Assembly: GCA_015665315.1 (NCBI GenBank)
Contig: JADFAK010000069.1
Location: 1-44,073 of the forward strand
Direction: 5' to 3'
Source of the DNA: Flavobacteriales bacterium
GTDB taxonomy: Bacteria > Bacteroidota > Bacteroidia > Flavobacteriales_D > Sanyastnellaceae
DNA length: 44,073 nt
Shown one piece after another: positions 26,193 through 33,040 of this stretch; positions within the stretch are counted from its first letter, which is position 1, and every line of letters begins with the position of its first letter. The notes under the pieces were generated by a model that saw only the letters and a list, made by a program, of their open reading frames with translations, did no database searches and was not told the DNA's origin. The position numbers were made by a program, and so were the translations under genes.

Positions 26193-27074
26193 CTAATATA
26201 GAACAGGGCTCTTCACAAGGAGCCCTGTTTCGTTTTGTAATTTTTCGTTGAAATAGATGAGTGCCTCGGGAGTGAGGATGCTATTGGGCTGGTGCATCCA
26301 GATATAGACCTCTTTCAATCCTTCTTGGATCCAGCTTTGAATTTGGGCCGACCAATGGTCCATACGTTGGTAATCCGTGGCGTGTAATTCGTTGCCACCA
26401 AATCTCAGAATAAGGACATCGGAGGTCAGTCGCATGTGGACAGCATCTCTTCTACCAGAGGTATCAGTGATGACTGAGCCTATCCCCTTTTCTTCGAGCA
26501 ATTGCCATGTATCTGTAGCTTCTGGGCTGTTTTCAAACCAACTCTCATGTCGGAACTCGATGTGGATTTTAATATCATCGGGAAGTGCGGCGAGGTATGT
26601 TTGAATCTTTGCAGCCTGAGTCGTTGCCATTCTGGGCGGCAATTGGATAAAACACGGCCCTAATTTTTCTTGAAACTCGACAATCGCTGTAAAAAACTCA
26701 TCGGTAATCTCATCGCAGTTGAGGAACTGTCGGTAATGTGTGATGAGGTTGGGGAATTTGGGGCAAAAGCGAAATCCATCGGGAGCCAGGTCGTACCATT
26801 TTTTGATTGTTGAAGGTGGATGGATGCGGTAGTGCGTGGCATTTAACTCAATGGTTCCGAACTGCTGGCAATAGGCTTTGGCAAAATCTTTCTGGGGCGT
26901 TTTTGGTGGATATACTTTTCCCTTCCAGTCCTTCAACGTCCACATAGTGCCTCCTGTGTAGATGGCAGGTTGTTGTGATCCACGACTTTCAGAAAGGACC
27001 TTTGCGGTGTTCGGATGAGTTGCAGGTAAGGAAAAGTCAACCCCGGTTATATCATCAAGTTTGCCAAATTTCAT
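26193..27074 (-). CDS. DUF72 (YecE-like) family protein
   Basis: The 293-residue protein matches the DUF72 family, which has a TIM-barrel-like fold. Family motifs are IYTGGTMWTLKDWKGKVYPP near residue 40, FGTIELNATHYRIHP, FCPKFPNLITHYR and HIEFRHESWF. The biochemical function of DUF72 is unknown. The ATG at 27074 follows a TACTTTTG promoter box by four bases, so the mRNA is probably leaderless. The last codons overlap the terminator hairpin of secA. The open frame has about 35 extra residues before the usual DUF72 beginning. Confidence 0.88.
   Translation of the reverse strand: MKFGKLDDITGVDFSLPATHPNTAKVLSESRGSQQPAIYTGGTMWTLKDWKGKVYPPKTPQKDFAKAYCQQFGTIELNATHYRIHPPSTIKKWYDLAPDGFRFCPKFPNLITHYRQFLNCDEITDEFFTAIVEFQEKLGPCFIQLPPRMATTQAAKIQTYLAALPDDIKIHIEFRHESWFENSPEATDTWQLLEEKGIGSVITDTSGRRDAVHMRLTSDVLILRFGGNELHATDYQRMDHWSAQIQSWIQEGLKEVYIWMHQPNSILTPEALIYFNEKLQNETGLLVKSPVLY
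26202..26236 (+). terminator. secA terminator inside the convergent gene
   Basis: AACAGGGCTC (26202-26211) pairs perfectly with GAGCCCTGTT (26220-26229) and is followed by TTTCGTTTT-like bases. The stem can extend by two pairs into the loop. It starts 25 bases after the secA stop and lies within the last codons of the DUF72 gene. Confidence 0.85.
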
Positions 27075-27078
27075 GGGG

Positions 27079-27086
27079 CAAAAGTA
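27079..27086 (-). promoter_or_regulatory. -7 promoter element of the DUF72 gene
   Basis: The minus strand reads TACTTTTG, exact consensus, with four bases CCCC to the ATG. The tandem 44-bp repeats begin 25 bases further upstream. Confidence 0.65.
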
Positions 27087-27110
27087 TGGTCTTGCGACAA
27101 GTGGAGAAAC

Positions 27111-27242
27111 ATTTGCCCTTGTGGCAGAGAAAAAAACTTACCTCCTACTTGCTCATTTGCCCTTGTGGCTAGATAAAAAAATGCTCAACCGAATCAATAT
27201 TTGCCCTTGTGGCTGATAGAAAAAACATGTTACCTAGGATTT
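27111..27242. repeat. Three tandem repeats with exact 44-bp period
   Basis: Units start at 27111, 27155 and 27199. Each begins with the identical 15 bases ATTTGCCCTTGTGGC, continues with a similar A-rich stretch ending in six or seven A residues, and then differs for about 16 bases. The core contains a GCC/GGC inverted repeat. The array fills the gap between the DUF72 promoter and the stop codon of the next gene. No fourth unit fits on either side. Confidence 0.9.
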
Positions 27243-28559
27243 TTACTGCGCTACGGCCTTTTCAATTTCAATTTTTCCCTCGTAGGTTTCAAAGACAAAT
27301 TTGGCGCTATTGGCATTTCCGTTTTTATGTACTAAGACGGTCGTGATTTTTTCGCCTTGCTTTTCGAACAGACCGTTAAAATCGGCCGACGGATAGTTGA
27401 TGTTGGGATACTGCAATTTGAGATCGAGTGAGTAGGTAAGTTTTGGGCTCACATTCAGTTCGACATCGAGGTATTGTCCGCTGAAAATGAGTGAAGTAAC
27501 CGTGGGAGCAACCCAGTCAATTTCGATCTCATCCTCGAAGCCCTTGTACTTGGCCGTTGCGCTGAGTGATTTGATGTTGAACTTGGAATAATGCCCGGTT
27601 CCTTTGAGGTGTGCGAGCGTGCCCAAGTTGTATTTATCCTCGTAGGTATTCTCGATATCAAGCACCTCGATGCTCCCGATGTTGTAGGTGCTGTAGTGCG
27701 AAACAAGGTCCATTTTTTTGAGTGACCCGATTGACACATCGGATTCATAGGCTTTGGCATCCCAATTTTGGATTTCAGCCGCCGACAAATTGCTGTAAGA
27801 GAGTTGGCCTGTGAGGTCGCCAATATTGGTAAAAATCAGTTTGTCCTCATAGCTATGCAGGATCAAGTTCTCGATAACCGGGATGGTCACACGGGAGTAG
27901 CTGCTTTTCAAATCGACATTTCCCGCCACTTCACCGGCTTCGAATTTCACCTCGTACAGTTTGAGTTTTTCGACCGACTTCAGGGAAGTGAAGAAAGCGT
28001 CGCCATAATTCAAAGCGATATTGGAAGTTCCTTTGACTGTTCCGCCTTTGACGGAGGAATCGTACAACTTCATATTAAGGCTTCCATCGAGATCTCCGAT
28101 GGTTACTTTGTCATTGGAGCCCCCCATGTCTAGTTTCATGGTTTTGGGAATAGAAATAACGAGATCCATGTCGTAATCGATGAATTTAATCCAAGAACCG
28201 CCGTTGAACTTGATCTTTTTACGGTTGTTGTTGATAATTACCTTGCTCACACAGAGCTTCATATAGACATCAATTTCGTTGGGGCCCTTCTCGATTGAGG
28301 GGATTGTATTTTGGATAAACTCATTGGCATCTTCCTCGCTTTCGGCGCGCACTTTCACAGTGAAAGTATAGGACACCTTTGATTCGTTGGTGGTCTTGAT
28401 TGTCACATTGGACTCATTGATATCTAAGTCGAGGGTGATGCGTGGATCGACCTCGAAAGAATCCTGATAGACCTTGGTTTTCTCTACGCCCTTGCCATTT
28501 TTCGCAAAGCATGATCCGGCGATCAATACCATAGCACATAAACATATTGCTCTATACAT
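27243..28559 (-). CDS. Secreted beta-rich protein in an ECF sigma operon
   Basis: From the ATG at 28559 the protein has 438 residues. An earlier Met at 28583 is possible, but the later start has AAGGAAG upstream and begins a proper signal peptide (MYRAICLCAMVLIAGSCFAKN). The mature chain is a long series of short beta strands (DLVISIPKTMKLDMGG, NLILHSYEDKLIF and similar), resembling the beta-helical adhesin-like DUF4097/DUF2807 group. It overlaps the anti-sigma-like gene by eight bases, so it belongs to the sigma operon. The Cys at the end of the signal peptide region could make it a lipoprotein, but the lipobox is weak. Role unknown. Confidence 0.78.
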   Translation of the reverse strand: MYRAICLCAMVLIAGSCFAKNGKGVEKTKVYQDSFEVDPRITLDLDINESNVTIKTTNESKVSYTFTVKVRAESEEDANEFIQNTIPSIEKGPNEIDVYMKLCVSKVIINNNRKKIKFNGGSWIKFIDYDMDLVISIPKTMKLDMGGSNDKVTIGDLDGSLNMKLYDSSVKGGTVKGTSNIALNYGDAFFTSLKSVEKLKLYEVKFEAGEVAGNVDLKSSYSRVTIPVIENLILHSYEDKLIFTNIGDLTGQLSYSNLSAAEIQNWDAKAYESDVSIGSLKKMDLVSHYSTYNIGSIEVLDIENTYEDKYNLGTLAHLKGTGHYSKFNIKSLSATAKYKGFEDEIEIDWVAPTVTSLIFSGQYLDVELNVSPKLTYSLDLKLQYPNINYPSADFNGLFEKQGEKITTVLVHKNGNANSAKFVFETYEGKIEIEKAVAQ

Positions 28560-29103
28560 AACTTCCTTTTTTTCTGTTTTCACGTCGTTCCTTTTTCTCT
28601 ATATCTCTGATCATTTGATCGACGATTCGAATTCTTTTTTTGTAATTATCTAGCAGGGCCTGCAACAGCTTCTTTTGATTTTTGACCTTACCGATATTCA
28701 GCCTGAGTTCATGATCCAGGGAATCGATTTGGGACAATTCGTAGAAGAAAATATTCAGGTCTTCATCGTCTAGTGTGTATTCGGCCAGTTTCATTTGACG
28801 TTCTTGGAATTCTAGCACGAGCATAGTCTCTTCCCGACCGAGTTCAGGATCGACATCGGCAATGTTCATGACTTCTTCCGTTTCGGCTACATCAACGGAA
28901 CCTGACTTTTCGCTCATGAAATAGCCTACGGCAAATATGAAGCAGGCCGCCGCAGCCACAGTGAGCCATCTCTGCCAATTCAATTGGCGTACAGGCTTGG
29001 TCAACTGGGGCTCAATTCCGGCCCACATGCGATCCAAGTTGGGCTCTTGCGTGTCCAATTCGGAGCGTTTTGACTTTATTTCATTTTCCAACCAATTCAT
29101 CAT
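28552..29103 (-). CDS. Putative anti-sigma factor, single-pass membrane protein
   Basis: The 183-residue protein has a cytosolic N-terminus (1-44), one membrane segment (about 46-63; LTVAAAACFIFAVGYFM) and a charged periplasmic region with long helices. No zinc-binding anti-sigma HxxxCxxC motif is seen. The call rests on position: it overlaps the ECF sigma gene by four bases (ATGA) and has the membrane topology expected of an anti-sigma factor. The rich Lys/Arg/Glu C-terminal helix could form a coiled coil. Confidence 0.65.
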   Translation of the reverse strand: MMNWLENEIKSKRSELDTQEPNLDRMWAGIEPQLTKPVRQLNWQRWLTVAAAACFIFAVGYFMSEKSGSVDVAETEEVMNIADVDPELGREETMLVLEFQERQMKLAEYTLDDEDLNIFFYELSQIDSLDHELRLNIGKVKNQKKLLQALLDNYKKRIRIVDQMIRDIEKKERRENRKKGSYV

Positions 29104-29633
29104 GTCCTAGCCATTCTTATTTTTAGTTCCTCGGCAAGCATCTTTCTTCCTCGCATGTACTGCGACCTCGAAGTAGATTCTGATATATCGAGCATTTGGG
29201 CAATTTCGGTGTGTTTGTAATCTTCTAGTAGGTGCAGACCAACGATGACTCTCGATCCGGTAGGCAGATTTTGAATTGCCTGGTTAATTTCATCCACCGT
29301 TATTGGTTGTGCTACTACTTCTTCGTTTTCTTCAGCGGCAATTTCTACCTCATCAACATCTTGGGTGTAGACCTTCTTTTTCCGAATTGCATTGAGTGCT
29401 TGATTGATTACAATTCGTTTAATCCAAGCTCCCAAGGTTGCCTTTCCCTCAAATTGATCCAAGCGCGAAAACACCTTGATGAATGCCTCTTGAACCACTT
29501 CTTCACTTTCCATAGAATCACCAACAATGCGCCACGCAACGTGGTACATAGGCCTCGCATATAGCCGAAAAAGCTCATGTTGTGCTTTTCTACTACCTAG
29601 TCGGCATTGGTTTATTAGTTCTATTTGATCCAA
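29100..29633 (-). CDS. ECF-type RNA polymerase sigma factor
   Basis: The 177-residue protein has sigma region 2 (about 20-90; YHVAWRIVGDSMESEEVVQE is its core) and region 4 (about 115-172; HLLEDYKHTEIAQMLDISES is the helix-turn-helix). Between them lies an acidic linker. There is no sigma region 1 or 3, as in other ECF factors. The start is TTG at 29633. The gene heads a three-gene operon with the putative anti-sigma and the secreted beta-rich protein. The promoter it recognises is not known. Its divergent neighbour starts 70 bases away. Confidence 0.93.
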   Translation of the reverse strand: MDQIELINQCRLGSRKAQHELFRLYARPMYHVAWRIVGDSMESEEVVQEAFIKVFSRLDQFEGKATLGAWIKRIVINQALNAIRKKKVYTQDVDEVEIAAEENEEVVAQPITVDEINQAIQNLPTGSRVIVGLHLLEDYKHTEIAQMLDISESTSRSQYMRGRKMLAEELKIRMART

Positions 29634-29702
29634 AAAATGTAGGTTTCCGATTGAAAGACACAGTATCTTTCGATTCGTTGGAAAATTTAGGAGTAAATTT
29701 TA

Positions 29703-30098
29703 ATGGAACCGGAAAAAGTCGATAGCAATGAGGTTTTGGACCTGCCCGAAAGCGCACCTGTAGAAGGTCCGGAAAATAATATCTGGCTCTCGAGAATTTC
29801 TATTGTCGGTCTGCTCTCAGGCGCCATCATGAAGATCGCCCATCTCCCCTATTATTCAATCGCACTGGGCATTGGATGGCTCGCTTTGCTGTTGCAAACA
29901 AGTATTCGGATCCGAAGGAACTACCGCACGAAACCCTGGCAAGCGGGACAAGACTTTGGTCGGTTTCTCATTCTGAGCAGCTTGTGTTTTATTTTTCTAG
30001 GCATTGGTCGATTCCCCTATTTATTATGGGTTGGAGGCAGCATCTATGCAATAACTTATTTTAGGGCTGTGGTTCTAAGCTTCAAAAAAGACAAATAG
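29703..30098 (+). CDS. Small integral membrane protein of unknown function
   Basis: The 131-residue protein has an acidic N-terminus (1-25) and about four membrane segments, near 30-45, 50-65, 85-100 and 105-120. The charged segment RIRRNYRTKPWQAGQDFGR lies between the second and third. No family is recognised. A TATCTTTC box at 29664-29671 may be its promoter. The TAG stop is also part of the -7 box of the next gene. Confidence 0.7.
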   Translation: MEPEKVDSNEVLDLPESAPVEGPENNIWLSRISIVGLLSGAIMKIAHLPYYSIALGIGWLALLLQTSIRIRRNYRTKPWQAGQDFGRFLILSSLCFIFLGIGRFPYLLWVGGSIYAITYFRAVVLSFKKDK

Positions 30099-30103
30099 TT
30101 TTG
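30096..30103 (+). promoter_or_regulatory. -7 element of the comF-like gene
   Basis: TAGTTTTG matches TAnnTTTG exactly and overlaps the stop codon of the preceding gene. The ATG of the ComF gene follows after 23 bases, so it may be expressed apart from its neighbour. Confidence 0.5.
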
Positions 30104-30126
30104 GGTAAATCGTAGTACCCAATCTC

Positions 30127-30816
30127 ATGAGAAAATTTGTTCGAGGATTCTTTCACCTATTATTTCCTTATTACTGCGTGCATTGTGAGCATCAATTATT
30201 CGAATTCGAGCACGTCATATGTGAGAGCTGCATCTCAAAACTTCCCAAGTCTGATTTTAATTTCAAGTCTGGAAACCCCGTCGAGCGCATTTTCTGGGGA
30301 CGTGTTCCATTGGAGTTGGCGAGTTCATTTTTGACATTTAGCAAGAAAGGAATCGTTCAAAAACTCATGTTTGAGTTCAAGTACAACGGCGAGACTGGGG
30401 TGGGATATAAATTGGGGAAACTCTATGCTTTGGACATTTTAAAAATGAAGGCTGCGCCCAAATGGGACATTATAGTACCCATCCCATTGCATCGTTCGAA
30501 ATTAAGAAAACGGGGATTCAACCAATGTGAACTGATCGCTGAGGGCATGAGTGCCGGCTTACAAATCCCTTACTCTAGCAAGCACCTGATGCGCACGGTC
30601 AACAACCCGTCGCAAACCAAACGCAATCGAAGTGAACGATGGAATAACGTGGATTCTATATTTGAAACGGCCAAGACAGGCGAGCTAGAGGGAAAACATA
30701 TTCTATTGATAGATGACGTTGTAACGACAGGCGCCACCTTGGAATCGGCCTGCCGCGAATTACTTTCAATCCCTTCGGTGAGAATAAGCATCGTTACGCT
30801 TGCGTTTCCCGAATGA
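30127..30816 (+). CDS. ComF family phosphoribosyltransferase-like protein
   Basis: The 229-residue protein has an N-terminal zinc-finger-like motif with C17, C20, C32 and C35. A type I phosphoribosyltransferase domain follows, whose PRPP-binding loop reads LLIDDVVTTGATLESA near residue 200. The family motif FNQCELIAEGM lies near 140. ComF proteins are needed for DNA uptake in naturally competent bacteria, probably at the cytosolic side of the DNA channel, though their exact reaction is not settled. No other competence gene is in the window. Confidence 0.92.
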   Translation: MRKFVRGFFHLLFPYYCVHCEHQLFEFEHVICESCISKLPKSDFNFKSGNPVERIFWGRVPLELASSFLTFSKKGIVQKLMFEFKYNGETGVGYKLGKLYALDILKMKAAPKWDIIVPIPLHRSKLRKRGFNQCELIAEGMSAGLQIPYSSKHLMRTVNNPSQTKRNRSERWNNVDSIFETAKTGELEGKHILLIDDVVTTGATLESACRELLSIPSVRISIVTLAFPE

Positions 30817-30824
30817 GAAAAACT

Positions 30825-30832
30825 TAATTTTG
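30825..30832 (+). promoter_or_regulatory. -7 element of the fRMsr gene
   Basis: TAATTTTG is an exact consensus, and only CCGA separates it from the ATG at 30837. This is the same spacing as at pssA and the DUF72 gene, and predicts a leaderless mRNA. Confidence 0.6.
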
Positions 30833-30836
30833 CCGA

Positions 30837-31322
30837 ATGGCAGAAGAAATCAGAATTGAAGCAAGTGCGACCAAGACAGAAAAGTATAGCGCCTTGTTGC
30901 CACAAATTCAGGCCTTGATCGAACCAGAATTGGATCTTGTTGCCAATTTGGCCAACGTTGCCGCCGCACTTCATCATGGAATGGGCTTCTTTTGGACTGG
31001 TTTCTATTTGGTCCAAGGAGACACCTTGGTTCTTGGGCCTTTTCAAGGGCCGGTGGCCTGTACTAGAATAGGTTTTGACCGCGGAGTGTGTGGAAAATCT
31101 TGGGCGCAACAGAAAACGGTCGTCGTAGAAAATGTCAACGAATTCCCGGGTCATATCGCTTGTAGTTCTTCGTCGCTTTCGGAGATTGTTGTACCCTTGT
31201 TTGACGCAAGCAACAAGATCGTTGGAGTGCTCGATGTCGACAGTGACAAATTGGCGACATTTGACGAAGTGGATCAAGCGTATTTAGAGCAAGTCGCGCA
31301 ACAATTAAAATCGAAATTTTAG
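30837..31322 (+). CDS. msrC: Free methionine-(R)-sulfoxide reductase, GAF type
   Basis: The 161-residue protein is a single GAF domain. It carries three Cys at C75, C85 and C109 (PVACTRIG, GVCGKS, HIACSS), spaced 10 and 24 apart as in the E. coli enzyme. Such enzymes reduce free methionine-R-sulfoxide in the cytosol, using Cys chemistry and thioredoxin. The GAF domain also has the typical GFYLV and GVLDVDS motifs. The next gene starts two bases after the stop, so they are co-transcribed. Confidence 0.93.
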   Translation: MAEEIRIEASATKTEKYSALLPQIQALIEPELDLVANLANVAAALHHGMGFFWTGFYLVQGDTLVLGPFQGPVACTRIGFDRGVCGKSWAQQKTVVVENVNEFPGHIACSSSSLSEIVVPLFDASNKIVGVLDVDSDKLATFDEVDQAYLEQVAQQLKSKF

Positions 31323-31324
31323 CC

Positions 31325-32929
31325 TTGAAAAGAAGCTACACCACCATATATTTCACGTCAATCGCGCTGCTTCTATTGATGTCGTGCGCCGTGGTTAAAC
31401 CGCGTACGGGTGGAGACAAAGACATCACTCCCCCGGTGGATTCCATTTACTCACCAGTCAATTTGACCACACATTTTGACGGGAATAAATTTTCAATTCA
31501 ATTTGACGAATACATCCAAACAAAGGATGTGCAGAACCAGCTTGTAATCTCACCTCCTCTCAATACCAATCCTGTAGTCAAAATCAAGAAGAAGACGCTT
31601 CATGTTTCCTGGGTCGATACTTTGAAGGAGAACACAACCTACTCATTCAATTTTGGCGAGTCAGTTGCCGACTACAACGAAGGCAACATCGCACGTAATC
31701 TAACCTATGTATTCTCTACGGGAAGTGTTGTTGACAGTCTGCAAATAAAAGGCACGGTCCGCGACGCTTACACACAAGAGCCCTTGTCCGACGTGCGAAT
31801 CATGGTCTATCGCAACTTGAGCGATTCGGCTTGTTTGACCGAAAAGCCCTACTACCTTGCTATCAGTGATGAACTGGGGGAATACACGGTTAATTATATG
31901 TCGGCCGGCACGTATAAAATCGTGGCATTGGTCGATGAAAACAGGGACTACTTGGTGACAGAAGGAGAGCCGATGGCTTTTGCGCCGAATGAACTAATCT
32001 TACAGGACTCAACGCTACATCTTGCCGACCTTCAATTGAGCAAACCGAAACCAACAGTTCAATATATCACCGACTATTCGCGGGATTCAACGGGGTTTGT
32101 GAAGTTCAACTTCCTGTCTCCACCCGACTCCATTAGCTTGTCGATTTTAGGACATCCGGAAACGGAGGTGAAGTCGTTTTATAATGCAGAAAAAGACTCT
32201 CTATACGCATGGGTTATGGGCGCTCCATTGGAGGCAGACTTAGAGCTAGTCGTGCGCGCTGCAGGTGAAGTGCGCGATACAATAACCATCCAGCACTACA
32301 CCATTGACCGAGTAGGGAAGTTCTTAAAAATGAATTTGAGTACACCAGGAAAAATCGCTGCTCGCGACTCCCTCTTTTTGTTATCTGGTAGATTTATTGA
32401 TCAGATTGACTCGAATATTCGGGCCACACTTTTGAAAGATAGTGTGTCGTTGCCATTGACAATAAAAGCCACATCGGATCCTGGGAAATACTTTCTAGAT
32501 GCCCCATGGGAAGACAATTCGAAATACCAGCTCTTAATCGATCCCAAAAAATTCAGATCCATTGAAGGATTGTATACCGACAGCCTAAAATTCGAAATAG
32601 GCACGCATGGCGTCGAACATTATGGCCGACTAAACCTGACCATCGAAAACCTCAAGATGGAGCAATTCTCTTACATTCTTCAGATTGAAAACAAGAATGG
32701 GAAAATCATCCGAGACGTGCCGGTAACCAGTTCTTTGCTTCAATTTAAAAGATTATTACCCGGGACGTATAAGATCCGGTTGATAGTTGATCGAAACAAA
32801 AATGGCAAATGGGATTCTGTTGATTACGTCCGCAAAGAGCAGCCGGAGCGCTTGTTCTATTTTCCCAAAGAGTTCAATATGCGTTCCAATTGGGAGAATG
32901 ATTTCAATTGGATTTTGGACGAGCACTAA
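31325..32929 (+). CDS. Lipoprotein with Ig-like domain
   Basis: The 534-residue protein has a lipoprotein signal with lipobox LLMSC (C21). It then shows the TGGDKDITPPV motif common in Bacteroidota Ig-like (Big_5) lipoproteins. The Ig-like domain (about 40-135) is followed by a carboxypeptidase-regulatory-like beta module (about 138-225) and further beta-rich domains. The C-terminal part ends in DRNKNGKWDSVDY and WILDEH. The start is TTG at 31325, two bases after the reductase stop. It is probably anchored in the outer membrane. Its role is unknown. Confidence 0.85.
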   Translation: MKRSYTTIYFTSIALLLLMSCAVVKPRTGGDKDITPPVDSIYSPVNLTTHFDGNKFSIQFDEYIQTKDVQNQLVISPPLNTNPVVKIKKKTLHVSWVDTLKENTTYSFNFGESVADYNEGNIARNLTYVFSTGSVVDSLQIKGTVRDAYTQEPLSDVRIMVYRNLSDSACLTEKPYYLAISDELGEYTVNYMSAGTYKIVALVDENRDYLVTEGEPMAFAPNELILQDSTLHLADLQLSKPKPTVQYITDYSRDSTGFVKFNFLSPPDSISLSILGHPETEVKSFYNAEKDSLYAWVMGAPLEADLELVVRAAGEVRDTITIQHYTIDRVGKFLKMNLSTPGKIAARDSLFLLSGRFIDQIDSNIRATLLKDSVSLPLTIKATSDPGKYFLDAPWEDNSKYQLLIDPKKFRSIEGLYTDSLKFEIGTHGVEHYGRLNLTIENLKMEQFSYILQIENKNGKIIRDVPVTSSLLQFKRLLPGTYKIRLIVDRNKNGKWDSVDYVRKEQPERLFYFPKEFNMRSNWENDFNWILDEH

Positions 32930-33040
32930 TGATTATCAGCTATTTCCTATAGCGATCATGCAACTAAACATGAAGGATTTTCGTCTATAGTAGACAGAAA
33001 TAAGTAACTTCTGCTTTTAAACGAATTAACTATCACTGCT

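Noticed and set aside
27111-27242. CRISPR array
   Set aside because: Only three units, the non-conserved part is about 16 bases, the conserved part decays along its length, and no cas genes are near.
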